The translations under genes were made by a program, and so were the position numbers. DNA of 64,000 nucleotides from Roseibium sp. (GTDB lineage: Bacteria; Pseudomonadota; Alphaproteobacteria; Rhizobiales; Stappiaceae): NCBI GenBank assembly GCA_017643925.1, contig JAEPML010000004.1:62001-126000 (forward strand). The letters run 5' to 3'. Positions 1 to 9,414 of the stretch are shown here, piece after piece (the stretch's first letter is position 1; each line of letters opens with the position of its first letter). The notes under the pieces were generated by a model, which saw nothing but the letters and a program-made list of their open reading frames with translations, did not search any database and was not told where the DNA came from.

Positions 1-191
1 ACATGACCGTGGTTTACCCGATGACCCTGGCCGGATCAGGGTTCGCTTTCGAACCGGCATCGCACATCTTTTACAGCGAACGCGTCATGGACTTTGCCGA
101 CGACCTGCCGAAATTCGCCGACATGCCCGAGCGCATGGGCGGCAGTGGCGAGCGGGTCGAGGAACCCGCAAAGACCGGGTGGCGGGCATAA
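1..191 (+). CDS. GFA family protein, C-terminal end (partial)
   Basis: The last 62 or so codons of a gene that begins before the window. The stretch reading SHIFYSERVMDFADDLPKF is typical of the C-terminus of GFA (glutathione-dependent formaldehyde-activating, CENP-V-like) zinc proteins, where a conserved HIF/HIW strand is followed by DDLPKF. The ATG at position 3 is probably internal, since the zinc-binding cysteines of the family lie upstream of it. Despite the family name, most members have no proven substrate. Assigned by motif resemblance only. Confidence 0.6.
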   Translation, partial: MTVVYPMTLAGSGFAFEPASHIFYSERVMDFADDLPKFADMPERMGGSGERVEEPAKTGWRA

Positions 192-225
192 GTCCCGCCA
201 CGTGCCGAACCTGTTTCCCTGACGA

Positions 226-1233
226 TCAGCTTAACGAAACCCAGCCGTCCTGATCCGCTGACGCAAAGATCGCGTCGAGGATCTTCATGTTCTGGACAGC
301 ATCCGCCGCACCGTAAGGAAGCGGCTCAACGCCGGACACCGCCCGGCCAAACACATCTGCAAGTTCGGCATACTGATCACAAGCTGCGATCGTCTCGGGT
401 TCGATGCCGCCATCGGCGAGGAGCTTGCCGTCGTCCAGACGCAGTTGCACCGACTCTCCCTGGGGGGCGTTGAAGGGGATCAGAATTTCCAAGCGCTTCC
501 GGGTGCCGACCAGCTGGATCCGCTGGTAAGGCGCCAGCTGCGTCGAAACCGTGAAACCCAGATGGCGATTGCTGCCGAAATCCAACAGGGCACTGGTCAT
601 CCGGTCGGTGCCGAACGCCGGATCCCGATCGATCAGCGAGACCACCCTTTGCGGTTCCGCATCGAAGAAATAGCGACCGGCCAGCATGGTGTAGCAACCG
701 ATATCCATCAGCGCACCGCCGCCAATATCGGCGTTGTTCCGGATATTTGTCGGATCGTCGTTGAAATAACTGAAAAACGTCTGGATTGCCTTGAGCTCGC
801 CGAGTGCGCCGGATCGCACGATCTCGCGCGCCCTGATCCATTGCGGATGCGCACGCACCATGAACCCTTCCGCCACAAGCTTGTCCTTGGGCAGCGCAAG
901 CAACTGCTCCGCTTCCGCGGCATTCAGCGCGATGGGCTTCTCGCACAGGACATGTTTTCCGGCCTCAACAGCCTGAACGGTGACCGGCACATGCATGTGG
1001 TTGGGCAGCGGGTTGTAGATCGCATCGATCTCGGGATCTGCAAGCAGCTCCTCGTAGGAGCCATAGGCCTTTTCAATTCCAAGCCTGTCGGCGGTTTCCC
1101 GGGCCTTGTCCAGGCCACGCGATGCAATCGCGGCTGCGACACCTGTCTGGGAGCGTTGGATGCCTGGAATAACCTTTTCGACACCGATCCTGGCGGTGGA
1201 AACGATTCCCCAGCGAATTTTAGACTGAACCAT
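226..1233 (-). CDS. Gfo/Idh/MocA family NAD(P)-dependent oxidoreductase
   Basis: A 335-residue cytoplasmic dehydrogenase of the Gfo/Idh/MocA family, which oxidises or reduces sugars, cyclitols and related alcohols with a nicotinamide cofactor. The N-terminal Rossmann strand (IRWGIVSTARIG, residues 6-17), the YNPLPNHMH segment (73-81) and the EKP motif (98-100, catalytic lysine) are present, and GGGALMDIGCY (171-181) carries the usual active-site region of the C-terminal domain. Length is normal. It lies downstream of ppk2 on the same strand, but a strong hairpin separates them, so it is probably its own unit. The substrate cannot be read from the sequence. Confidence 0.85.
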   Translation of the reverse strand: MVQSKIRWGIVSTARIGVEKVIPGIQRSQTGVAAAIASRGLDKARETADRLGIEKAYGSYEELLADPEIDAIYNPLPNHMHVPVTVQAVEAGKHVLCEKPIALNAAEAEQLLALPKDKLVAEGFMVRAHPQWIRAREIVRSGALGELKAIQTFFSYFNDDPTNIRNNADIGGGALMDIGCYTMLAGRYFFDAEPQRVVSLIDRDPAFGTDRMTSALLDFGSNRHLGFTVSTQLAPYQRIQLVGTRKRLEILIPFNAPQGESVQLRLDDGKLLADGGIEPETIAACDQYAELADVFGRAVSGVEPLPYGAADAVQNMKILDAIFASADQDGWVSLS

Positions 1234-1293
1234 GTTGGCTTACTCCCGGACTTGAGGCACGGTCATCACATGGCACAGGGTCGCAACAAATCG

Positions 1294-1323
1294 CAAGGGC
1301 GGGAACCTTCATTCCCGCCCTTG
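1294..1323 (-). terminator. hairpin terminator downstream of ppk2
   Basis: A perfect 12-bp stem (CAAGGGCGGGAA, 1294-1305, pairing with 1312-1323) closes a 6-nt loop 10 bases beyond the ppk2 stop codon. The T-tract on the minus strand is weak, so the hairpin may act as a terminator or protect the ppk2 3' end. Confidence 0.6.
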
Positions 1324-1333
1324 ACCCGAATGC

Positions 1334-2242
1334 TCAATATTTTTCGGGCACGTAGAGATGTTCCGGCAACACCTTGCGTTCGTAGTCCGGATTGAAACGG
1401 CGTTCCGGGAGTGTAATCGGCTCATGCGGGACTTCGTCATAGGGAAGTTGCGTCAGCAAGTGACTGATGCAATTGAGGCGCGCCTGTTTCTTGTCGTTGC
1501 CCTCGACGATGAACCACGGCGCTTCGGGAATATTCGTGCGTTCGAACGTCTCTTCCTTCGCCTTGGTGTAGTCTTCCCAACGAACGCGGGACTCCAGGTC
1601 CATCGGTGACAGTTTCCACTGTTTCAGCGGATCATGAATGCGCATGAGGAAGCGCAGCTGCTGCTCTTCGTCCGTGATGGAAAACCAGTACTTGATCAGC
1701 CGGACACCGGAGCGGACGATCATGCGTTCGAATTCGGGAACGTCGTTGAAGAATTGCTCGACCTGGTCATCTGACGCAAATCCCATGACCCGCTCGACGC
1801 CGGAACGGTTGTACCAGGACCGGTCGAAAAGCACGATTTCACCGGCGGCCGGAAGATGCGGCACGTAACGCTGGAAGTACCACTGGGTCTTTTCACGCTC
1901 GGTTGGCGCGGGCAGCGCGACCACACGGCAGACCCGCGGGTTGAGGCGCTGGGTGATCCGTTTGATCACGCCTCCCTTGCCGGCTGCGTCCCGCCCTTCG
2001 AAGATGACCACGATTTTTTCGCCCGAGTGCTGAACCCAGTCCTGCAGTTTGACCAGCTCTGCCTGTAGACGGAGCAGTTCGTGGAAGTAATGCTTCCGCT
2101 TGAGAGGAGATTCGTGCCTCTTGTCGGCAATATAGGCGAGGTCCTTGGCAACGAGGAAATCGTCAATCTCCATTTCCAGTTCTTCGTCAAGGCTGTCTGC
2201 CCATTCAGCTTCAGCCCAGCTTTTTTCAACGTCATCGGTCAT
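1334..2242 (-). CDS. ppk2: PPK2 family polyphosphate kinase
   Basis: A 302-residue polyphosphate kinase 2, which transfers phosphate between inorganic polyphosphate and nucleotides (GDP/ADP to GTP/ATP, or the reverse). The Walker A-like loop EGRDAAGKGG (residues 82-91) and the Walker B/lid region DRSWYNRSGVERVMGF (from 140) are the family hallmarks. The length fits one-domain class I PPK2. I chose the ATG at 2242 because AAGGA lies 7 nt upstream, rather than the in-frame TTG one codon earlier. The N-terminal 30 residues are very acidic. It is divergent from the TetR gene and ends at a strong hairpin. Confidence 0.9.
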   Translation of the reverse strand: MTDDVEKSWAEAEWADSLDEELEMEIDDFLVAKDLAYIADKRHESPLKRKHYFHELLRLQAELVKLQDWVQHSGEKIVVIFEGRDAAGKGGVIKRITQRLNPRVCRVVALPAPTEREKTQWYFQRYVPHLPAAGEIVLFDRSWYNRSGVERVMGFASDDQVEQFFNDVPEFERMIVRSGVRLIKYWFSITDEEQQLRFLMRIHDPLKQWKLSPMDLESRVRWEDYTKAKEETFERTNIPEAPWFIVEGNDKKQARLNCISHLLTQLPYDEVPHEPITLPERRFNPDYERKVLPEHLYVPEKY

Positions 2243-2245
2243 CAA

Positions 2246-2583
2246 TCATTCCTTCAAGAAATCAGCGACGAAACATGTCGGACAATCTTGCCTTCAAGCC
2301 GTTGAAAGCAAAAACGGGTTTCCCTGTTACCCGCAGACGGCGAACTCCGATTTGAAACGTTCTTTTGCCGTTTGCCCATGACAATCCGCAAAGTTCGTTC
2401 AATTGCCATTCAATTTGGCCCGATCGACACATCTGTCCGTTAGACTGTGAACAACTTAACCATAAAAGCTTTTTGACAACGCGGCGAACTACTTGCCCGA
2501 AAGCGCAAGGAAGTGACTGTTTCCAGAAAAGAGACTTGTAAATGAATGTACGTTCATTTATTTTTCAGATCTAGGAGGAGCTG
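2246..2583. other. divergent intergenic region between ppk2 and the liu operon
   Basis: A 338-nt gene-free region between oppositely oriented genes. It must hold the promoters of ppk2 (minus) and of the TetR/liu operon (plus). The only clear element is the TetR-type palindrome near its right end, followed by a strong AGGAGG ribosome binding site at 2573-2578. A TTGACA hexamer at 2473-2478 has no convincing -10 partner at 16-18 nt. Confidence 0.6.
2539..2560. promoter_or_regulatory. 22-bp near-perfect palindrome, likely TetR operator
   Basis: The half TAAATGAATGT is followed by ACGTTCATTTA; the two halves are inverted repeats with a single mismatched pair. It lies 24 nt upstream of the TetR start codon, overlapping the region where the operon promoter should be. 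Length and symmetry suit a TetR dimer or pair of dimers. The natural reading is autorepression plus control of the downstream liu genes. Confidence 0.65.
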
Positions 2584-3213
2584 ATGGCTGACGTTGCAAC
2601 GAAACCGCAGACGCGCGCAAAAGGGCAGGAAACAGCCCGGCGAGTACGCAAGGCGGCCCTCAGGCGTTTCGCCGCGACGGGCTATGCGGCCGTTTCTATG
2701 CGCGAAATTGCGTCCGACGTCGGCGTCCGGCCGGGAGCGCTCTACAACCACTTCCCGACCAAACAGGACATTTTGAAAGATCTGCTGCTGTCGCACATGA
2801 CAGACCTGCTGGAGGCCTGGGAAACGGCCGTGTTTTCCGATTACACCGACCCCCTGGAACAATTTGTCCGCTTCCACATCCGCTATCACCTCGAACGCGC
2901 TGACGAGGTTTTCATCTCCTACATGGAGTTGCGGAACCTTGAACCCCAGAACTTCTCCCTAGTCGAGGCAGAACGGCGCCGATACGAAGCAATCCTGACC
3001 GGCATCCTGCAGAAGGGCGCATCGGAAGGCCGCTATGACATTGACGATGCAAAGGTCACGACCCGCGCGATCATCGCAATGCTGACCGGAATTCCGACCT
3101 GGTATCGCGAAGGCGGCCACCTGTCGGAACAGGAAATCGAAGATCTATACCTGACCATGGTGCGCAAGACGGTTGCGCCTGTTTCAGTCCAATCCCAGAC
3201 GGAGACCGGATGA
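2584..3213 (+). CDS. TetR/AcrR family transcriptional regulator of the liu operon
   Basis: A 209-residue TetR repressor. The N-terminal helix-turn-helix ([22 protein letters not shown], roughly residues 37-58, written here as two adjoining parts: [11 protein letters not shown] and [11 protein letters not shown]) is canonical, ending in the YNHF/YYHF signature. The rest is a ligand-binding helical domain. The stop codon is one base from mccB, so it is the first gene of the catabolic operon, and the palindrome just upstream suggests autoregulation. By analogy with other leucine/isovalerate regulators the inducer may be an acyl-CoA of the pathway; that is inference. Many proteobacteria use a MerR-type LiuR instead. 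Confidence 0.9.
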   Translation: MADVATKPQTRAKGQETARRVRKAALRRFAATGYAAVSMREIASDVGVRPGALYNHFPTKQDILKDLLLSHMTDLLEAWETAVFSDYTDPLEQFVRFHIRYHLERADEVFISYMELRNLEPQNFSLVEAERRRYEAILTGILQKGASEGRYDIDDAKVTTRAIIAMLTGIPTWYREGGHLSEQEIEDLYLTMVRKTVAPVSVQSQTETG

Positions 3214-3214
3214 C

Positions 3215-4822
3215 ATGAGCATCCTGAAATCGAACCTGTCCCCGAAAAGCGAACAGTTTTCGAACAACAAGGCCGCCCATGAGGCGGCTATGGAAACAGT
3301 GAAACAGGCGGCGCGCACCGCCCTTGACGGGGGCGGCGAGACTGCACGCCAGAGACACGTCTCGCGAGGTAAAATTCTGCCACGTGAACGGGTCGCCCGC
3401 TTGCTTGACCCAGGCTCTCCGTTCTTGGAAGTCGGCATGCTGGCAGCCAATGACATGTATGACGGCGCCGCCCCGTCCGCGGGCATGATCGCTGGAATTG
3501 GCCGGGTCGAGGGCCAGGAAGTCATGATCCTGGCAAATGACGCCACGGTCAAAGGCGGCACCTACTATCCGATGTCTGTGAAAAAGCACCTGCGCGCACA
3601 GGAAATTGCAGAGCAGAACAACCTGCCTTGCGTCTATCTGGTCGACAGCGGTGGCGCGAACCTGCCCAACCAGGACGAAGTCTTCCCAGATCGGGACCAT
3701 TTCGGTCGCATCTTCTACAATCAGGCAAACATGTCGGCCAAGGGCATCGCCCAGATTGCCGTCGTCATGGGGTCCTGCACTGCCGGTGGTGCCTATGTTC
3801 CGGCCATGTCCGACGAAACCATTATCGTCAAGAACCAGGGCACCATCTTTCTGGCAGGGCCACCGCTGGTAAAGGCCGCGACTGGCGAGGAAGTCTCTGC
3901 GGAGGACCTGGGCGGCGGTGATGTGCACACGCGGCTGTCCGGCGTGGCCGACCATCTGGCACGGGACGACGCGCACGCACTGGCACTGGCCCGCCGGTCG
4001 ATTGCCAGCCTCAACCAGACAAAGTCCGTGAGCGTTGCCCTGCAGACACCGGAAGATCCGCTCTACGACCCGGAGGAAATTCTCGGTGTCGTGCCTGCTG
4101 ATCTCAAGACGCCTTATGACATTCGCGAAGTGATTGCCCGGGTCGTCGACGGCTCCCACTTCGATGAGTTCAAGGCCCGGTATGGCACGACACTGGTCTG
4201 CGGCTTTGCACATATCCACGGCATGCCCGTCGGCATTATCGCCAACAACGGCGTCCTCTTTTCCGAGAGCGCGGTCAAGGGAGCACACTTCGTCGAGTTG
4301 TGTTCCCAGCGCAAGGTGCCACTGGTTTTCCTCCAGAACATCACCGGCTTCATGGTCGGCCGCAAATACGAAAGCGGCGGCATTGCGAAGGACGGCGCCA
4401 AGCTCGTCACGGCGGTCGCGACCACGTCCGTCCCGAAAATCACCATGCTGGTGGGTGGCTCTTTTGGCGCCGGCAATTACGGCATGTGCGGACGTGCCTA
4501 TTCTCCCCGCTTCCTGTGGACCTGGCCGAACTCCCGCATTTCGGTGATGGGCGGGGAACAGGCTGCAGGCGTTCTGGCGACGGTCCGAAGAGACGGCATC
4601 GAGCGCAAGGGCGGCAGTTGGTCAACCGACGAGGAACAGGCTTTCAAGCAGCCGATCATCGACCAGTTCGAGGAACAGGGGCATCCGCTTTATGCCACGG
4701 CGCGCCTTTGGGATGACGGCATTGTCGATCCGCGCAAGACCCGGGATATTCTCGGCCTGTCGCTCTCGGCAGCCCTGAATGCCCCCATCGAAGACACGCG
4801 CTTTGGCCTGTTCAGGATGTAA
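3215..4822 (+). CDS. mccB: methylcrotonyl-CoA carboxylase carboxyltransferase (beta) subunit
   Basis: A 535-residue carboxyltransferase subunit that moves carboxyl from biotin to 3-methylcrotonyl-CoA in leucine degradation. The [11 protein letters not shown] segment, the [15 protein letters not shown] segment and the C-terminal [20 protein letters not shown] region match the MCC beta family, and length is exactly typical. I start at ATG 3215, one base after the TetR stop, which gives the usual N-terminus ([15 protein letters not shown]); an in-frame extension to 3173 would overlap TetR. The cognate alpha subunit is downstream at 5751, separated by two unrelated small genes. No isovaleryl-CoA dehydrogenase, the usual first gene, is found here. 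Confidence 0.93.
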   Translation: MSILKSNLSPKSEQFSNNKAAHEAAMETVKQAARTALDGGGETARQRHVSRGKILPRERVARLLDPGSPFLEVGMLAANDMYDGAAPSAGMIAGIGRVEGQEVMILANDATVKGGTYYPMSVKKHLRAQEIAEQNNLPCVYLVDSGGANLPNQDEVFPDRDHFGRIFYNQANMSAKGIAQIAVVMGSCTAGGAYVPAMSDETIIVKNQGTIFLAGPPLVKAATGEEVSAEDLGGGDVHTRLSGVADHLARDDAHALALARRSIASLNQTKSVSVALQTPEDPLYDPEEILGVVPADLKTPYDIREVIARVVDGSHFDEFKARYGTTLVCGFAHIHGMPVGIIANNGVLFSESAVKGAHFVELCSQRKVPLVFLQNITGFMVGRKYESGGIAKDGAKLVTAVATTSVPKITMLVGGSFGAGNYGMCGRAYSPRFLWTWPNSRISVMGGEQAAGVLATVRRDGIERKGGSWSTDEEQAFKQPIIDQFEEQGHPLYATARLWDDGIVDPRKTRDILGLSLSAALNAPIEDTRFGLFRM

Positions 4823-4825
4823 CCG

Positions 4826-5239
4826 ATGTCCGTCGAGACACTCAGACAAAAATTCCCCGGGGCCGAGACCTTCACATTCGGCGACAGTCAGGAACTCTGC
4901 GACCAACTACTTGCGCTGGTGCGCTCCGGCGTGAAAACGGCCACATGCGGTGCCCTTCGCGACTTCGGGGATGGCGGCGAGGCAATGCCTGTCGTTGGTC
5001 GCCGTGATATTGCCCTGAACTGGGATGGCTCACCGGCCCTCGTCATTGAGACCGTCGAGGTTTCGGTGATGCGCTTCCGCGATGTTCCGGAGAGTTTCGC
5101 GCTAGCCGAAGGTGAGAATGAAGACCATGCCGGCTGGCAACGGGACCACATGGCGTATTTCGAACGCAATGGCGGCTTCGACCCCGCCATGGAGCTCGTT
5201 TGCGAGCGCTTCAAGGTCATTGAGGATCTCGGCTCATGA
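4826..5239 (+). CDS. ASCH domain-containing protein
   Basis: A 137-residue single-domain protein with the ASCH fold, related to PUA-like RNA-binding domains and to the N4-acetylcytidine amidohydrolase YqfB. The diagnostic basic stretch is [11 protein letters not shown] (about residues 34-44), followed by [11 protein letters not shown] and a hydrophobic core strand [11 protein letters not shown]. It starts 3 nt after mccB and overlaps the macrodomain gene by ATGA, so it is co-translated with the carboxylase genes. Enzymatic or RNA-binding activity cannot be decided. Its pairing with a macrodomain gene suggests a nucleotide or nucleoside salvage role unrelated to leucine breakdown; this is inference. 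Confidence 0.8.
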   Translation: MSVETLRQKFPGAETFTFGDSQELCDQLLALVRSGVKTATCGALRDFGDGGEAMPVVGRRDIALNWDGSPALVIETVEVSVMRFRDVPESFALAEGENEDHAGWQRDHMAYFERNGGFDPAMELVCERFKVIEDLGS

Positions 5240-5751
5240 ACCGGATCGAGACGCTCATTGGAGACATCACGAAGGTCGAGGTCGATGCGATCGTCAATGC
5301 GGCCAACTCCTCGCTGTTGGGTGGCGGCGGTGTCGATGGTGCAATCCACCGCGCTGCCGGTCCCGACCTCCTGCATGAATGCCGTCTTCTGGGCGGCTGC
5401 AAGACGGGGCAGGCAAAGATCACAAAAGGCTATCGGCTTCCGGCCCGACACATAATTCATACGGTCGGTCCGGTCTGGCGGGGTGGCTCGGAAGGTGAGC
5501 CCGACCTGCTGGCAGCCTGTTACGAAAATGCGCTTCGCATTGGCGACGCCAACGATTGCCGGACATTTGCGTTTCCGGCGATCTCGACCGGCATCTACGG
5601 CTATCCGGCAGATCTTGCTGCAACCGTTGCTGTCGCAACACTTCGCCGAACCCTGGCCGAACTCACCAGGATCGAAGCCGTCACGCTGGTGGCGTTCGAT
5701 CAGTCAAGCCACACCCATCTGATCACCGCGCTTGGAAAGGCGGATAGCTGA
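5236..5751 (+). CDS. macrodomain protein, probable O-acetyl-ADP-ribose deacetylase (YmdB type)
   Basis: A 171-residue macrodomain. It shows [22 protein letters not shown] (residues 17-38, given here as [12 protein letters not shown] then [10 protein letters not shown]) with the adenosine-contacting Asp and the Asn/Gly loop of MacroD-type hydrolases, and [10 protein letters not shown], the phosphate-binding second loop. Known members hydrolyse O-acetyl-ADP-ribose or remove ADP-ribose from protein. It overlaps the ASCH gene by four bases and mccA by one base (ATGTTC start at 5751), so it is tightly coupled inside the liu operon. A link to acyl-ADP-ribose made by sirtuins could rationalise its location among acyl-CoA genes, but that is speculation. 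Confidence 0.88.
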   Translation: MNRIETLIGDITKVEVDAIVNAANSSLLGGGGVDGAIHRAAGPDLLHECRLLGGCKTGQAKITKGYRLPARHIIHTVGPVWRGGSEGEPDLLAACYENALRIGDANDCRTFAFPAISTGIYGYPADLAATVAVATLRRTLAELTRIEAVTLVAFDQSSHTHLITALGKADS

Positions 5752-7745
5752 TGTTCAAGAAAATCCTCATCGCGAACCGCGGCGAAATTGCCTGCCGGGT
5801 CATGGAAACTGCAAGAAGCCTGGGCATCAAGACGGTTGCCATCTATTCCGACGCCGATGCCAACGCCAAGCATGTTGCCCTGGCGGACGAAGCGTTTCGA
5901 ATCGGACCAGCCCCGGTTGCCGAAAGCTACCTGAGATCGGACAAGATCATCGACATCTGCCGCGTCAGCGGCGCCGAAGCCGTTCACCCGGGCTATGGTT
6001 TCCTCTCGGAAAATCCGGATTTTGTCGACGCCCTCGAAACCGCAGGCATCACCTTTATCGGTCCGAGCGCCAGTTCCATCCGGGCAATGGGACTGAAAGA
6101 CGCCGCGAAGGCTCTCATGGAAGAAGCCGGTGTTCCGGTGGTTCCCGGTTACCACGGCGACAATCATGACCCCGCATTTCTTAAGGAACAGGCTGACCAG
6201 ATCGGCTACCCGGTTCTGATCAAGGCGCGCGCAGGTGGCGGCGGCAAGGGCATGCGCCGGGTTGACGACCCGGCCGACTTTGCCGACGCCCTTCAGGGTG
6301 CGCAGCGCGAGGGCGAGGCCAGCTTTGGCGACGGTCGCGTGCTGATAGAAAAATACCTGACCAAACCACGCCACATCGAAATCCAGGTTTTTGGCGACAG
6401 CCACGGCAACGCGGTTCATCTGTTCGAGCGTGACTGCTCCCTGCAGCGCCGTCATCAGAAGGTTATCGAGGAAGCGCCTGCTCCGGACATGTCGGAAGAC
6501 ATGCGCCGCGCAATGGGCGAGGCAGCGGTGAAGGCCGCAAAAGCCATCGATTACGCGGGCGCCGGTACAATTGAATTCATCGCCGATGTCTCTGAAGGAC
6601 TGAAATCCGATCGCTTCTATTTCATGGAGATGAACACACGCCTTCAGGTGGAGCACCCGGTTACGGAACTGATCACCGGCGAGGACCTTGTCGAATGGCA
6701 ATTGCATGTTGCAGCCGGTGGCAAACTGCCGAAGACGCAGGAACAACTGTCCTTCAGCGGCTGGGCGTTCGAAGCAAGGCTCTATGCAGAAGACGCCCCC
6801 AAGGGATTTCTCCCGGCCATCGGCACGCTTGAGCACCTGGCGCTCCCGGAACACAGCGCAAGGGTCGACAGCGGCGTGCGCAGCGGTGACGAAATCACCC
6901 CCTATTACGATCCGATGATTGCCAAGATCATCGTGCACGGCCCAAGCCGCGAGGCTGCCCTCGGTCAACTGCTCGCCAGTCTCGAGGCAACAGAAGTTGC
7001 CGGCTGCGTCACCAATGCGGGCTTTCTGGCTGCCCTGTGTCGTCACGATGGATTCACCGCCGGTGACGTCGACACCGGCCTTATCGATCGGGATCTGCAG
7101 TCCCTGATCGCGGAACCGGAGGTTCCCGAGGACGCCGTGTCCCTGGCCGCGCTCACCGCCCTTGGCCTGACCCGCTCAGCCAGCGGCGATGACCCCTTCG
7201 ACACCCTTGGCGGCTGGAGGATCTGGAGCGCGTCCAGACAATTCGCGCTTCTGGAAATCGCCGGCGAACGGCGGGATGTCGAGGTTCAGGCACAGGGACA
7301 ACATCGTTTTGCAGTTCATTTGCCTTCCGGCGTGCGCAGTTATTCGCTCGTCGACGTCACCGGCAATGCAATTGTCTTTGACTGCGAAGGACACAGGGCG
7401 CGCGCTGTCGTGGTCAAGGGCAAGAAAGGGCTGACGGTATTTCTGGGAGGCCATGCCTTCCCTGTCAATCTGCCGGACATGCTCAGTGCAGACGACGACG
7501 CATCGGGAGCAGGAGATCAGCTGATCGCGCCCATGCCAGGGCTGGTCAAGGTGCTGTCGGCAAAGGCCGGAGATGCCGTGACCAAGGACCAGCCGCTTGT
7601 CATTCTGGAAGCCATGAAGATGGAACACACGCTGAAGGCCCCGCGCGACGGAGTGATCGGCGAGGTTCTGGCGACCGAAGGAGAACAGGTCACCGACGGC
7701 ACGGTCCTGCTTGCGCTCGCGGAGGAAAATGATGCTGCCGCATGA
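5751..7745 (+). CDS. mccA: methylcrotonyl-CoA carboxylase biotin-containing (alpha) subunit
   Basis: A 664-residue acyl-CoA carboxylase alpha subunit. In order: biotin carboxylase N-domain (FKKILIANRGEIACRVM, residues 2-18), ATP-grasp domain with the glycine-rich ARAGGGGKGMR loop and EMNTRLQVEHPVTE, a linker/BT domain, and a biotinyl domain ending in EAMKMEH whose Lys623 would carry biotin. It uses ATP and bicarbonate to carboxylate biotin for MccB. Length and operon position favour methylcrotonyl-CoA over propionyl-CoA as the substrate route. Translation starts within the macrodomain stop codon and the end overlaps the acyl-CoA synthetase start. Confidence 0.92.
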   Translation: MFKKILIANRGEIACRVMETARSLGIKTVAIYSDADANAKHVALADEAFRIGPAPVAESYLRSDKIIDICRVSGAEAVHPGYGFLSENPDFVDALETAGITFIGPSASSIRAMGLKDAAKALMEEAGVPVVPGYHGDNHDPAFLKEQADQIGYPVLIKARAGGGGKGMRRVDDPADFADALQGAQREGEASFGDGRVLIEKYLTKPRHIEIQVFGDSHGNAVHLFERDCSLQRRHQKVIEEAPAPDMSEDMRRAMGEAAVKAAKAIDYAGAGTIEFIADVSEGLKSDRFYFMEMNTRLQVEHPVTELITGEDLVEWQLHVAAGGKLPKTQEQLSFSGWAFEARLYAEDAPKGFLPAIGTLEHLALPEHSARVDSGVRSGDEITPYYDPMIAKIIVHGPSREAALGQLLASLEATEVAGCVTNAGFLAALCRHDGFTAGDVDTGLIDRDLQSLIAEPEVPEDAVSLAALTALGLTRSASGDDPFDTLGGWRIWSASRQFALLEIAGERRDVEVQAQGQHRFAVHLPSGVRSYSLVDVTGNAIVFDCEGHRARAVVVKGKKGLTVFLGGHAFPVNLPDMLSADDDASGAGDQLIAPMPGLVKVLSAKAGDAVTKDQPLVILEAMKMEHTLKAPRDGVIGEVLATEGEQVTDGTVLLALAEENDAAA

Positions 7746-9363
7746 CGCCAGCGCCTACGAGGATCTTTGCGCCCGTTTCGCATGGCAGATCCCTAACCGG
7801 TTCAATATCGGTGTCGCCATTTGTGACGCCTGGGCCGAGCGTGAACCGGATCGCGAGGCCCTGGTCTTTGCACAGGAAGATGGCGAGACCGCAAGTTATT
7901 CCTATCAGGATCTGAAACGCCTCTCCAACCAGCTGGCGAACCTTCTGAAAGCAAGGGGTGTGCAGCCGGGTGACCGGATCGGCGTGTTGCTGCCACAACG
8001 ACCGGAAACCGCATTCGCCCACATCGCCGCCCTGAAACTGGGCGCCGTAACCATCCCGCTGTTCACCCTCTTCGGCGAAGAAGCGCTCGAGTACCGGCTT
8101 GCAAATTCCGGCGCCAGAGCGGTGATCACCGATGCAGGTGGCGCGGCCAAGCTGAACGGGATCCGGGACAGCCTGCCCGAACTGAAGTCTGTCTTTTCCG
8201 TCGACGGAGAAACGGCAGGTGCCGAGGATCTGGCACAGCACATGAAAGGGCATGAAGACCGGTTCAAGCCCTTTGATACGGGCCCGAACGATCCGGCAAT
8301 CATCATCTACACGTCGGGCACAACCGGTCAGCCCAAGGGCGCCTTGCATGGTCATCGGGTTCTGCTCGGTCATATGCCCGGTGTGGAAATGAGCCATGAC
8401 TTTCTCGGCCAGCCGGGAGACCGGATCTGGACACCCGCGGATTGGGCCTGGATCGGTGGCCTGCTAGACGTGCTGATGCCTGCGCTTTACCTCGGCGTTC
8501 CCGTCGTGGCCTGCCGTTTCAAGAAATTCACCGCGGAAGCGGCCTTCCAACTGCTGCAGGACCAGAAGATACGCAATACGTTTCTGCCACCCACAGCCCT
8601 GAAGATGATGCGTCAGGTGCCCGACGCGAAATCCAGGTGGACCATGAATTTGAGATCGGTCGCCTCCGGCGGCGAAACGCTTGGCAAGGAACTGATCAAC
8701 TGGGGCCGGGACACATTCGGCCTCACCATCAACGAGTTTTACGGCCAGACCGAATGCAACATGATCGTGTCCAGTTGCGCAGAGATCATGGAGGTCCGGC
8801 CCGGGATCATGGGACGGCCCGTTCCGGGACACGAGGTTTCCATCGTCAATGATGCCGGTGAGCAACTCCCCGCGGATACGCTCGGCAACATTGCCGTCAA
8901 ACGGCCCGACCCGGTCATGTTCCTGGGGTACTGGAACAATCCCGAAGCAACGACCAGGAAGTTCGCCGGCGACTGGCTGTTGACCGGTGACACCGGCATC
9001 AAGGACGAAAGGGGCTGGATCCGGTTTGTCGGTCGTGACGACGATGTCATCACGTCTTCCGGCTATCGCATCGGCCCCGGGGAAATCGAGGACTGCCTGA
9101 TCAGGCATCCTGCAATCGCCATGGCAGGTGTGGTCGGCAAGCCGGACCAGCAGCGAACGGAAATCGTCAAGGCTTACGTGGTCCTCAACAAGGGATATGA
9201 ACCTTCCGATGCCCTGGCCAGGGAAATCGCAGCCTTCGTGAAAACGCGTCTGGCGGCGCACGAATACCCCCGGGAAGTCGCATTTGTCGACGCATTGCCG
9301 ATGACAACGACCGGCAAGGTTATCCGGCGCGAACTGCGTGCACAGGCGGAGCAGGAAACATGA
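7732..9363 (+). CDS. AMP-forming acyl-CoA synthetase in the liu operon
   Basis: A 543-residue ANL-superfamily ligase of the medium-chain acyl-CoA synthetase type, which activates a carboxylic acid via acyl-AMP to acyl-CoA. The P-loop YTSGTTGQPKG is at about residues 193-203, the NEFYGQTE acyl-binding motif and the LTGDTG hinge follow, and the C-terminal TTTGKVIRREL carries the catalytic lysine. GGAGG at 7721-7725 supports ATG 7732 (6 nt spacing); ATG 7729 is the alternative. It overlaps the mccA end. Context suggests it activates isovalerate, acetoacetate or a related branched acid entering the leucine route; the exact substrate is inference. Confidence 0.88.
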   Translation: MLPHDASAYEDLCARFAWQIPNRFNIGVAICDAWAEREPDREALVFAQEDGETASYSYQDLKRLSNQLANLLKARGVQPGDRIGVLLPQRPETAFAHIAALKLGAVTIPLFTLFGEEALEYRLANSGARAVITDAGGAAKLNGIRDSLPELKSVFSVDGETAGAEDLAQHMKGHEDRFKPFDTGPNDPAIIIYTSGTTGQPKGALHGHRVLLGHMPGVEMSHDFLGQPGDRIWTPADWAWIGGLLDVLMPALYLGVPVVACRFKKFTAEAAFQLLQDQKIRNTFLPPTALKMMRQVPDAKSRWTMNLRSVASGGETLGKELINWGRDTFGLTINEFYGQTECNMIVSSCAEIMEVRPGIMGRPVPGHEVSIVNDAGEQLPADTLGNIAVKRPDPVMFLGYWNNPEATTRKFAGDWLLTGDTGIKDERGWIRFVGRDDDVITSSGYRIGPGEIEDCLIRHPAIAMAGVVGKPDQQRTEIVKAYVVLNKGYEPSDALAREIAAFVKTRLAAHEYPREVAFVDALPMTTTGKVIRRELRAQAEQET

Positions 9364-9414
9364 CGATAGCCCAATGTCCTCAAGCTCTCCTTTCAACTTC
9401 AAGCGAGAACGTAA

